Positions 22,061 to 34,600 of a stretch of 64,000 nt of DNA are shown piece by piece. Each line of letters starts with the position of its first letter. Within the stretch, counting starts at the first letter, position 1. The translations under genes were made by a program, and so were the position numbers. The notes under the pieces are model-generated. The model made no database searches and was not told where the DNA came from. It saw nothing but the letters and a program-made list of their open reading frames with translations. Source of the stretch: Atopsyche davidsoni (Eukaryota > Arthropoda > Insecta > Trichoptera > Hydrobiosidae); contig JAILWY010000024.1 of assembly GCA_022113835.1 (NCBI GenBank), positions 7,010,501-7,074,500 of the forward strand, in the 5' to 3' direction.

Positions 22061-24637
22061 TTAGTTGTCTTTGTAGTGTCCAATAAATAACAAAGAACCT
22101 TTAATTTTGATAACAAACGCAAATGGACGATTAGCAACGACAATCCTCTCTGGAATAGGCAATTCTACGTCCCCTGAAAAAACAAGATATTTCAGAATTG
22201 TAAAAATAATAAAATATACTTAATTGATGAGTAAATTGATAATCAATTACTTAGTTTATTGGTTATAAGTTTTTCACCTGTATCTTTGAATGCACCTCTC
22301 CCTTCAACTCCCCAAAACTTCAACTTCTGTATAATATTACTTATCCGTACACCTTTTTCATTGACCATATTATCAAATTCAGCATCCTCGGAAAACATTT
22401 TGCTCAAACCCACCTGAACGTACACAAATGAAAACTATAAATCATTATTGTTAATATAGAAGTTAGGGAGACTGTGGCTGTACCACACGCTTGCGATAAA
22501 AGTTACAATACCTTTTCAAGCTTCGATGGAAGCAAAAGGCTCGTTTCAACAACGAACCGGGGAAGCACTACCGCCACAGGAGTACTATTTGTAAAACCGT
22601 TTAAGCTATACAAAATCTGTTTATTTGCTATAAATAAATCTTCCATCATCAAAAGTCCATCCAGTGTATTTGGCAAAAGGAGAATCATGGACGCCTCTTT
22701 ATTGGCATAGGGTATTTCAACCACCTTAAACATTATAAAACATTAATTAACAGTATTGGCACATCTTAGCGACCAAAAAGCAGATTCTAGGGGCATATTA
22801 TTTCCGACATGGCTTCATACATTTTGTATGCAGTTAGGGGCTTTAACAGGTTCGATACACAGTTTTCGTATTTTTTTTAAATTGAACTAAGCTTTTATTT
22901 ATAACTAATACGTATGTTTAAAAATAATGGCAATATCAATAATCTAGAACATTTACTACCATTTATCTACAGAATTGAATTTACTATTTTAAAAACAAAT
23001 TTCAGGTAGATGCAGTCTCTCACTCTTTAAACGTAGGCACAGGTTTTATTTCTTAGCCACAGAGAACGTGTATCAATTGTATCTATATCATGGCAAGTCA
23101 AGCCTTATTTGGTATGAAATCAAAATATCCCTAAAACTTTTAATAAAATAATCACTTGAGCGTTCCATTCTGGGACATCAGCATACTGCATCATTCCGTT
23201 GATTCTAAACATCTTCACTTTAGCATGTGGACCGCTGACGTTTACTTTAAATTCCTCGCTTTTGTTCAAAACAGTTGGTGGGTACAGCCACTTCCCTTTG
23301 AAATAAACTGTGCTCGCGACAATAATGCTTGAGTTTTCACTAACATCGCTTTCTTCAATGATTGGTTTTATTTTTCTGGCCGATCTATCTGAAATCTTAA
23401 AAACGTAATAAATATACAATAATACATAAAAATAGATACTTGTAAATTAAAATTAACTATTAATAATAACATTTTCTCAAATAATAAAAAAGTGATTCCT
23501 TCCAAACCTTCTTATTAATTAAATTGGTAGCATCAGGAATGGAGTCAAAATTAATATTATCAAAACTCATATTGACGGTATTCAAGGCAAATTCTTTAAA
23601 TTCATTATTAACATTGAGACCGTCTTTTAAAAACATCATAATAGCAGCGTCCAAAATTACATCAGGATTTGAGCGAGGATATGTTTCCATAAAAGTTCTC
23701 AATTTATTTTTTTTCTCCTGCAAGAGGATATCAGTTATTATTTCACAAATTTTATCTTTGGTAAATTATCATGTTGGTGAATTTTTATCTTCTACGAGAA
23801 AAAAGAAATCAATGGTCTCTGTTGCCAACATTAAATTAAACTATATCTTACATGTTAGTTCATAAAACCATTTCATTTGTAGTTATTTAATCATTTTAAA
23901 TTACCTCTGGATCCATTTGCAAATTTGTTACATTCCCGAGCTCTACTAAAGTTTCTCCTGTAGAACCAATGGATAATATTGAAAGCATCAACTCCAGCCA
24001 CAATGGCGAAATCACAAAAGTGAAAGTATCCACGCCAAAATTTTCCTGAGCAATAATATTCACGTCTTCGGAAACTGCCTTTGTAAAAAATAAAAATTAT
24101 TATAAAAGTACAAACTTTAATTTTATTTTTAATCCTTTCAACATCTTAAATTTTAAAACCATAAATAAAATGTATTTTTGGAGTACCATAACGGGGTTAG
24201 AAACAAATTTATCGTTGAAATTCCGGCAGTAATTCTTTTGCCTCGTGGCTTTTGAATCTGTGTTGTAGATCTTGAGAATTGACTTTGTATGGACATGCAC
24301 ATTTCGGGACTCGACCGAATGTTAGCTGCATAAAACGTCATGTATCGGATGCCGGTTGCTGACCCTCCACCACATCATCGCACAAATATCACACATAATA
24401 AACACTTTTGGCACCTAATCATTCAACCAGGTAGGCGCATATCGAGACCGTTCATATTGCAATAGTTTACTAGACATGGTAAGGACTAATATTAATACTC
24501 ACTGAAAATATGGCAGGAGTAAAATTAGCTACTGCCTCATTAAAGCTATCGAGTGCATCATCTTTGAGGAGTGATTGCGCACTAAATACCAAAGTAATAA
24601 CACATAATAGTCTCAATACTCGAATATTAAAAAACAT
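22061..24637 (-). CDS. Secreted serpin with non-consensus hinge
   Basis: Seven coding exons (minus strand): 24637-24503, 24078-23905, 23717-23508, 23395-23156, 22724-22512, 22413-22278 and 22173-22061. All joins keep frame, giving 406 residues. The chosen ATG opens a signal peptide (MFFNIRVLRLLCVITLVFS). Serpin landmarks are VISPLWLELMLSIL, GSTGETLVEL, STVYFKGKW, EIPYANKEASMILLLP and the C-terminal signature ANRPFAFVIK followed by LLFIGHY. The reactive-loop hinge at about residues 360-369 reads VEGRGAFKDT. Inhibitory serpins have small residues there (EEGTEAAAAT-like), so Arg at P14 and Phe/Lys/Asp at P11-P9 argue against loop insertion, and a non-inhibitory or substrate role is inferred. The STEEP1 gene ends about 200 bp upstream on the same strand. 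Confidence 0.9.
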
Positions 24638-24842
24638 TTTAAAGAAAATCACGTTACACATATAAATCAATAGTTTTTCATTGGTATACCCATGATTTCG
24701 ATGTATGTATTCAAATCACACACTGTTTACAGATTGCCAACATGTTATACCTAATTTCAATAAAGATCAGTTTTTAATATTAAAAAATTTATTTTTATAA
24801 AAATATTACAACAGAGATTAATTTTACACACGGGTATATTAA

Positions 24843-26684
24843 TTATTTATCTATAAGTGTTCCGCGCACTCTTTTAGCTTCCATTTCGTGGGGGCCCGGT
24901 GTGCCGATAGGTCGCTTGTTCATCCCCTTCCTTTCCAACTGCTTCTCGATAATTCTTGCATTGTTTGCATAACTGTCCGCCACTTCCCTCTGAAGAAAAA
25001 ATACAAATTTAAAAGTGAAGATTTTATTATAGTTATGAAAATAAGAAACACTTCTACTTTAATTATAATTTTAATTAATAATATAAATTATTCCTGTATG
25101 CAATTAACCTCTACTGTAAAATAATGTCAGCATGCATCTTGTCAGGTTTGAACGTGTGAGCATGAATGTAAACTGTTAATAATGAAAATTATTTTTTCAT
25201 TCGATGATCACATGTGTTGTTAAACGCGGAGTGAATGATAAAATAAACACTTTCATGAAAATATAATTTGCTTCCTACTTCAATATAAAATCATAATATA
25301 ATGTATAAACAAAGCATAAAGCATGGCCACCCGATTGAAATAATCAATTGTTTGTTTTGAGAAACACTTTTCAATCAAGTACGTATTTACTGTTGCAATC
25401 CAAATAATTTATATGGCCTATTGTTTGCAATACTTGATTCGATTGAGGTGCATGATTGAAGTGTTTCTAAAAAAAAATGTGTTCAATATAAAAAAAAAGT
25501 TTCACCGAGAATTTGAATATTTTCAGCATTTTAAAAAAAATTAAAAATTAAAAGCTAAATGGCTACAAATTGTTAAAAAGATGCTCTATTTTTTTCTGAT
25601 ATGATTGCTGAGAGTTTTGCACTTCGAAAACGCCTTATGAAATTCTGTTGTCTAGTGGGTCAAACTTTTTTACGTTAAAAATTCTGAACATATCGGAGCA
25701 AACTGACACATTTCCTGGAGGATATCCTGGACAAGGCAGAAGCACTTGAGAAAAGACCAGCAACATTTTCTTTGTGTATTGTGAATTGTCAATGATATTG
25801 CTTCAGATCTCAAATCCTCAAAAACGTAAGTGTTATATTCAAAATATGAAACAATCAGTTATTAATTCAATACATTTGATCCATATTATATTTACATACA
25901 AATATAGATACAACCATAACAAATGAATGTTTAAATAAAAAATGCACGAGTCTTGTTAAGAGTTAACGAAGGTGTATTAATGAAACAAAAAAGTTTTTTT
26001 TTTAATCTTACCGCTTCTATTTCATCTTCTTCTTCATCAATAGTAGATACTGTAACAGAACTGAACTTTCCCATATTCTTTGTGTGCTTGGTCACCATAA
26101 TTTTCTTGGGCTGCGCTACAGCTACTTGTCTATAAATATCCGTAACTGGTCCTTCTCCAGTGGACTTAATGAGAGCACCTTTAATAATAAAGTTCACGTT
26201 GCTCGCCATATCATGTTTGAAATATATTGGTAAACTGCACTTTTTGCATTTTTGTCGATACTGCCTTTCAATTCCTTCGGGTCTCTTTAGATAAACAGTT
26301 TCATCTTCGTCACATGTTATTTTATGTGCATGTTTCGCGCCGTCGATTACCCGCGATCCATCTCTTTTCCTTAATGGTAGTTTTTCAATGGCACAGTCTG
26401 AAAACATTTGACATAAGTTACTGTTATTTTATTTAATATTATTACAATCTCAAATCTAACCAAAGTATTTGATTAAGTTACTATCAACGGTATAATAAGC
26501 CTAATTTTTCACAGAATGGCGTTAAAAATATTAATAATATTTATTTGTTAGGTTAGGTCCTACCCAAAATTAAAGACATTTGTCCACATAAGCAGTAATA
26601 TATATGAAGCGGTTTAGTTTCACTGTATTCTTCCTGATCTTTAGTATCCGAGCAAACGATGCTCCGTGATACAACCTTCGGCAT
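24843..26684 (-). CDS. STEEP1: STEEP1 (CXorf56) homologue
   Basis: Exons (minus strand) are 26684-26564, 26397-26012 and 24989-24843, phases 1 and 0, 217 residues, close to the about 222 of vertebrate STEEP1. The N terminus [20 protein letters not shown], the [12 protein letters not shown] segment, [12 protein letters not shown] and the C-terminal REVADSY...[11 protein letters not shown] block are characteristic. The CxC and CxxC pairs suggest a metal site. In vertebrates STEEP1 promotes STING exit from the ER; an equivalent role in this organism is inference only. The protein has no signal peptide or membrane segment. Intron 2 (24990-26011) is AT-rich, with a weak imperfect inverted repeat near 25360-25470. 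Confidence 0.93.
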
Positions 26685-28680
26685 TTTATATTTTTATTTA
26701 TTTTCAGATATTAAACAACAGAATACTTGACACTTTTATTTTGACAGAAAATACCATAAGCAAATAATACCATTGCGTCGTTGTCTATGGCCAACTTTTT
26801 TTTAAACGGCGTGATTTATATTTTAGTCATGAAAAGGGAACTATTTTGTTATTTTATGAAAATACCTTTATTTGTTTATTTTTTTCAATAGAAAAAATTC
26901 AACATTTTTTTGTAAGGCTTGTTAATTATGATTTTGCATCGCTTTGTAAACAAACATTCAATACCATGTTTTCATAGGGAAACATGGTTGTGTGTATTTT
27001 CTGAGTGGGCAGTTACTATATATAGCAGTATGTTTACAAACATACACATGCAAATAAAGGGTTTTTTCACGAATTTTCCCTGCCTAACACAATAATGTAA
27101 ATAAAGAACCTGCGTGCAGGATCAGGGGATAGCCACACACCATATCATAACCTCAGCCAAGAACTATTGTAAACTTAATTAATGAAAAATAAAAAATCTT
27201 GAAAAGAAAAAAAGCCATCCTTCTCAATTCTCATGGCAATTTAGGAATAATTAATCAAATACATATAGTTACTCATATTTTTATCGAGCTGTTATTTTTT
27301 GTAGTTCACTTGTCGTCAGTCTGCTCTTGTGTTGATATATTTTTATCAGACATTACGAAGAATCAATCATTTCAGAGCTAAAGGAGTAAGGAGGGAGTCC
27401 AAAAAAAATCAAGCTTCAAGCCAACAATTTATTTTAAAAAGTATTTGAGGTTACATTTTATTCTCCAATAAATGTTGGATTGAAATGTTGAGATGACATT
27501 CAAAATATAAAAAAATATTGACAAAATATTATCACAAAATATCCTTTTTACTGACAATTTATATAACTACATATTGCAATCATTACAAAAATAAGCTTGG
27601 CAATTTTTAAAGTGAGAAGTAACCGGCACTCGGGGTTTCATAAATTTAGTTTTGTAAAACAATAAATAGTACACAAAAATTTGTGGAGTTTTTTTTTATC
27701 TTACATAAAAACGAACATTGAAAAATATGCAATGTTCAACATGCAGTAAAATGATTACATAATATTTTTTATCATATTTTTATATGTTTTCTAGTAGCTA
27801 CTACGCAGTAGTTAGTAATTAGTGCGAGTGGTTATTATCACCAGCACAATCACTGGAAAGTTTGCTTCAGAGGTGAACATGATTAGATATTTTAATATTA
27901 TCTTTATTATTGTGAAATTAACTAATCAATATTCTTAGCAATAAAATTCAAGAAATTCAATTATCATATTCCAAGTTCACATAAAAACAGGATGAGCTCG
28001 GTGAGAGAAAAAAAATATACATTAAAATCCATCTCGTAACCTATCATAGTCGCGATGCATGTAAAAGAAGGGGAAAGTGAGATTACTAGATTAATTGACT
28101 CAGTCAGGTAAGCTTCCAGAACATACAAAAGTAATAAACCAAACAACGCCAAACATCACAGCTTCCGCCATCTGATTAATCGAGAAGCACGATTACTGCA
28201 ACCTATATGTTGATCCATACAACAGAGGCACTTGCATGAGAGGACACCGACTTCAACTAGCATTACTATAAGTGTCAATCATATTATATAATCTAATATA
28301 TCTATTAGTAACTGTCTAATCTGTTTAGGTAGCGACGAGGAAGCTTCAATTCACAAAATCACATCTTTCATATCAACATTCTGCTGTTATATTTGTCAAC
28401 ATTTATCTACAACATACACAGGTATGTCGGTGTCCATCAGGCGGTCCAGATCATTCATTAGTCACAGACACGACAGACACGCAACATGCCATACTTCTCT
28501 CTGACATCACCAGTCTTACCCGAGAGCACAATATCAATTTTAACGATTTCTCAAGTCTGCAGCAGAAAATTTCCCAAATGAACGGATGACAATAAATTTG
28601 AACAGGCCAGGAAACCAAAGGTAGACAAAACACTGTAGAGGGAAAAGACGAATCTGTTAGAATATGACTTGAGAGTTAGC
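26685..28680. other. Intergenic region and probable importin-5 3' UTR
   Basis: STEEP1 5' flank on the left and importin-5 3' flank on the right. A minus-strand AATAAA is present near 27904, so much of 27900-28680 may be 3' UTR. No coding sequence is seen. Confidence 0.5.
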
Positions 28681-31600
28681 TTATGTTGCGGGAGCGGCCG
28701 GCGTATTGAGGGCCTCGTGTAGGGCTCGCTGCTGCTCTGGTGTCATGGCACCGATGCATGCTGAGAACAACTCAGCATTACTCTGCAAAAAGACACATCG
28801 TTTAGTTTTATTCATGATATTTTACTGCAATAGTTTCAGTGGTATTTTAAATTAACGTACTTATTTACTTTAATTGGTAAAAGTTACCAATCAAAGAAAA
28901 ATGATTTCATACAAAAAAATTTACGTTGCTATTTACTACGTGTCTGGATATAATCTTTAGTCCGCTGATACATTTTATGAGCTTACAACTTATTAACCTG
29001 AACATTTAACATCAATATTATGTAATATAACTGTATGTGATGGTAACAAAACCTCAGAAGTAAAAAAGATACTAAAGAGGATTCAATTCACAATGATGAT
29101 TTCCCAAAGTTTAGGAAGTGACAGAACTATCAAGTTGTTGCCGCTGACGAACATTGGGTACGGTGAATTGTGAGCGAGGTGGTGTGTACCTGCAGGTCGC
29201 GTGTGATGACCATGAGCCTTTGAGCGGCGGGGGATTGCGGTGTGAGCGCACCGGCTGCCAAAGCCGCAGCTGTAGCGGCCAGAGCGCGCGGCATGCCTTC
29301 CCCACTTGCACCAACTGCGAGGGGGTGGCGCGCCTCTAGCAGCTCAGCGAGGTAGCCATATACATGTGGCGCTTCATCGCAGTCTTCCACCAGTGGAAGC
29401 CAAGTTACCCTGCATGATAAGAATAGTATTTAAAAAATCTAATTTATTCAAATGAAAAAAACAAGTATACAATAAGACAAAAGTCTGTACTCACCAGTGT
29501 CTTAATACATCATCTACATTTATAGCGGAGTTATTATATTTTAGAACTTTAGTCACTGCAGATATGGCATTTTCTGTTGCGTTAATTTTTTCAGGTTCTC
29601 TACTGTCAGGTTCGTTAATAATCTACAAAAAAAATATATATATATATACATATCATGACCAAAGTAATTCAAAACGTTACTTCAAATTTTTCACAAAAAT
29701 GAGGGTATGAGGTATACACAATATGTTGTTTTGTAAAGGTTTTTAAAGATTATGTTTGACGAGTGACATAAATTATATTACCTCTATAAGTCTGGGAACT
29801 GCTTGGGCACAAGCGGGAGCAAACTGGTCCCCGCCGAATTGAGCTAAGACTCCGCAGCCATAGGCGGCTGCTTGCCTGACCTCAGAAGCAGGATTTAAAA
29901 TGGAGCCTATTAAGGGTTCTAAGAAGAATTGCTGGTATTTTGCACACGCTGGCCCTGGAAAAGAACAAGAACAACCCCTAATAAGAAAGAGATTTCGATA
30001 ATATAGAAAGCAATATTTTTGAATAGTCATTTGCTATACCGCCGAATTCGATAATGTCGTCAAAGATGCATATGCCCCATTGGTGGTCCGAACCAGGTCT
30101 GTCTGGTCGCAAGAGGTTCACGAAATGTCCCACCACTTGGTCAAGATACGGATAGAAGTTAACTTTGTATGTCATCATTAGAGCGTGGATTACGTCAGCT
30201 ATTTTAGACAGGCAATAAACATCATCGTTGTCTTCATCAACCAGGTGTTCTTCCACATCCTGAGAATTAGAAAAATTGATTAAGGAACCAAACAAAGCAA
30301 TATCGGTTTAATAATTATATAGCCTTGATTGTATATCTCACCTCATCATAGTCCTCATCTTTGCGCTGCTCTGATCGCTGTACAGCCTTCTGGAAATGTT
30401 GTTCCATCACTTTGTTGATTATCCTCAATACCTCAGCCATAGCAACATCAGAAAGACACCCAGCTCCAAGCTTTTCAATGCACTGTTGAAATAAAATGTG
30501 AGATTTAGTACAACACAAAAATAATTATAACTTTTAATTAAAAATTTTTGGGGCAAAAATTAAAAATTGTATATTTACAGTATGTATACCAAAAAAGAGT
30601 AATCACAATGGAAATAAAGATTTATTTGGTTCGAGCTTATTAGAAATTGCTAACCTTAGCCAAGCTGTAGAGTAGGTCAATAAGCACATCCTGTTCAGGC
30701 TCGGTGTCGATGGCCTTGAGGAGTTCAGGGCAAATGTAGTTCCACATGCCCTCTAGATAAACGGGTCCCTTGATGCGGGCACACTCTAGCAGATGCGGAA
30801 GAGACTCGGCTGCCGCTGTCCTCACTCCATCGTGGAAGTAGAACTTGAACAGTGGGACCATAAGTCGCACTACCTCTTCTGCGTACTCTGCAAACCCGTC
30901 CTTTAGCTCTCGCGCATAGCACACCAGCATATCACAAGCAGCTGCCTTATCTTCCAACCCTGGTGGCAAACACAAATAAAAGAATAGAGTATACGTAATT
31001 TACTAAGCAAGTACTGTATTGGAAGATGCGATAAAGAAAATGAACACTTACCAGCTGTTCTGATACCAAAGTTTTGCTGTTCACCGAGGTTGACAAACTG
31101 CCAGTCCACATCTCCTTCAATGGATTCAAGATCATCGTTGTCCAAAAGCGCCACCTCGGGCTTGATCGAGGCCATCCGCATCACCGGACCCATCACCAGA
31201 GGCAAGTACTGCTCAAACTTCTTGCCTGTTAAATGTAAAAAGTAAGTTAATCAAAGTAAAAATAGAGTATTAACTAAAAACAAAATTCAGAAAGCTAGAT
31301 CCTTTTTTCAGTATAATTAATACATATTCATCCGGGTGATGCTTATAATTGAGGAATCCGTTTTGTACATCCTATTACAGCGAAAATGAGTATCTGGGCT
31401 TTTATTTACTGTGTATACAAACTTAACCAAATAGGGTAATTTAATTCCACAATTATACATTAAAAAGTAAATAAAGATTTCATATAATATATATTTACAA
31501 ATGTTTAAACATTCTTGGTTGATAGTAGAGAAATGACATAAACAACTACTTCTACGCTGACTAATTGATAGTTCAATTCAAATGTTTTTTATATGAGATA

Positions 31601-34600
31601 AGAAAATTATAAAAACAATTGCTTTGGAATGAAAAGTAATTTTAAACAATCAAAAAATCTCGTTACATTTGTTATTATTTACTGCAGTTTTTATGCTTTT
31701 AGTGTTTTCTGAAACAAATCATAAAATTCAGAAAAGCCTATATTTTTGTTTACAGCCTAAATTGATAGACGACAAAACAAAAATCAATAGCTTGCAACAA
31801 AAGAACACCGTATAACATAAAAAGCAGAAATAATTGTGAAAATTCAGAAAATTCACTCGTAAAAAATAGGCTTATACTATTATTTATTATTTCACTCATC
31901 CTAAATTAAATAACTTCATCCGCACGCAGCCAGATCTTAAATTAAAATAAGTAGAGATGTCAAACCTAAGATTTTGCAAATTCTGGCCCAGGCGGAGATG
32001 AGGTAAGAAGTTTGGGGATCATCTTCAGGCAAGTCTCCAGTGTTCGTTTTCAAAAGGAGATCCATTACTTCGGATGCATCAGACATAAACTTCTCTTCTC
32101 CTACTGCCAGACCTATGAGGAAAAATGGATTATGAGTTGATAATTATAAACTGTGTGAAAAATAAATTACTTCCCTTTTAAATCAAAAGCCAAACCTATT
32201 TATACAATATATAGTTCACCATTATAAGAGCAAGTAACGGTGCATACTTAACAAATAAGAAAAAGAACAGTGAATTCTATTGAGCCATCAATAATAAATT
32301 TTAGTATTTTGTTTGAATTATTTTTCAGTGCAGTGAATGATTTGAAAATCTTGAACTCAACTTACAACATAAATATCAATTGACAATATCTTCAAAATCA
32401 AGTATGTATGTGATGGTAACAAAACCTCAGAAGTAAAAAAGATACTAAAGAGGATTCAATTCACAAAGATGATTTCCCAAAGTTTAGGAAGTGACAGAAC
32501 TATCAAGTTGTTGCCGCTGACGAACATTGGGCGAGTATCCGATTGCATTGTGATGAACATACCAATGAGAGAAACGCATTCAATGGTTTTGCCCCGGAGC
32601 ATCTTCAGATCTTCAGTGTTGGCATTCTGGATGATATACTTGAGGCACGGCATGAGGCGATCATAATACACGACGAATTCCTTCTCAGCCGTATCGGCCA
32701 CCGAAGCAATGGTGGTGACCACTTGCTCTAGCACCAGCTTAGTGCCGGACTCCACCAGCTAAATACAATAAATATATCTGTTATTAAATATAACATAAAA
32801 TCATAGAAAGTACTTTCGAGATTATATTTTTTACTAAAACAAATGTAAGTGAGAAGTCGAGCCAAGAGTGCCAGATATTTAATGGCAATTCTGGAACAAG
32901 CCACTAATATTTTTCCAATGTTATGGAAGTGACAGAGCCATCGAAAGACAAATCTGCCACTAACGAACATTGGGTATAGTTATTTATTCATAAACATATT
33001 CACCTCCTTGAACTTGGTGGTCAGGATAGTTTCCAGTTTGTTCATGATGGGATCCAAATACTGGGTGAGGATGTTCTTTGGGCAATCCTCGCTGAAGTTC
33101 ACCAAAGCAGCGGCTGCGTGAGCCTGCAATAGTAAGCGAAGGTGTAAATCATGGGAATGTTGACCGAGTATGGCAACATACTTGATGAGTCTGCAAACAT
33201 GGGTGTTGACAAGATACTGGCATCATCAGGCACGAGACCAGCGATGCTAATTATTTGACAACTTTTTTATTGCATTCCTTAGAACAATCAAGATAATCCA
33301 ACCAAGATTGTAGGAAAAGAATGCACTATTTGTTAAAAGGAGGTAAAGAGTTAGCAAGCAGCATTAAAAATAGTTGCATGTTAAAAACACCATTAGATTA
33401 TTTAGCTTGCATTAAGCATTTAAAATTTATATTACGATACTCTATAGTGTAAGTTTTCTAATGTGAGTTATGATACTTTATTTCTCAATAGATGGAAGTG
33501 CATGGAAAATTTTTCTATGAATTATTTTTTGATGATGATGTTTACCTGAACTCTCGGGTTGCCACTGTCATCTAGTACCATTAGCAGGCCAGGTACGACC
33601 TTATCGTGGAATTTTTTCTCAAAGATCGGAGCGAAATCTGTTGACATCTGTCCAATTGCATTACACGCTGCGTGACGAACACGAGGGTGCTGGAAAACAC
33701 AAAAACATTACAATTATATTAACCCTTAAATGCATCTTGACGTAAAACTGCAACATACCACTAAGACGGCTCCCAAATCATCAATATGAGCGCAACGCCT
33801 ACTGTTATAGAATTACTACTATCAGGATAATATTTTTTATCGAGAGGCATCACCTTTTTTTCTTTCGCGTCTGTCAAATGCCAGCTTGACATTCACAAAG
33901 CATTGACTGTCGGAAATTTGTAGCAGTTGAAAATTGGAATAGTGTTTTGTGGTGTAAATAGTTGATTTTCGAAGGTAAGTAAGTGCCAAAATTGTTATTT
34001 TATGTAATAATTCATCTTCTTTTCGGTACAGTAATTGGTTTGGACAATAGCATTTTGGATTTTGTACAAATTGCTTCTATTTTGATGTTGTAAATCTACA
34101 ACACTATGCATTTAGTAGAGACAGTATGCCCATATCTGTGATCTGATATATTTTATTGTTTTGCAGATGCGACCCATGAATTCAAAGGATATGGAAGAAT
34201 ATTTAGCCCAAATTGACGACGGAGAAAGGTCTGAAGATGATCTTGAGGAGTCTAGTGCAGAAGACCATGAAGTTTTTTATGAAAATCGAGAAGATTCACT
34301 TCATGATCTTGAGAGTCTGGTAGAGGAGGAACACGATGAGTGTGGTGATGATCCGCTCATGGCAGAAGACCCACCATTGATAAATGAAACACCCGCAACA
34401 TGATAGACTCCATAAGATAAGGCCCATAATTAGCCATCTCAATGAAAACTTTGCATCAGTTCCTATGGAGCAAAGGCTATCAATTGATGAGCAGATGTGT
34501 GCTACAAAGGTAGCACACTTTATGAAACAGTATCTACCAAATAAACCACACAAGTGGGGATTCAAATTCTATGTAATGTGCAATGTAAAAGGCTATGCTC

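Noticed and set aside
25360..25470. Imperfect inverted repeat AGAAACACTT...AAGTGTTTCT in STEEP1 intron 2.
   Set aside because: Only short blocks pair and the rest does not align; no target duplication or second copy in the window, so not called as an element.
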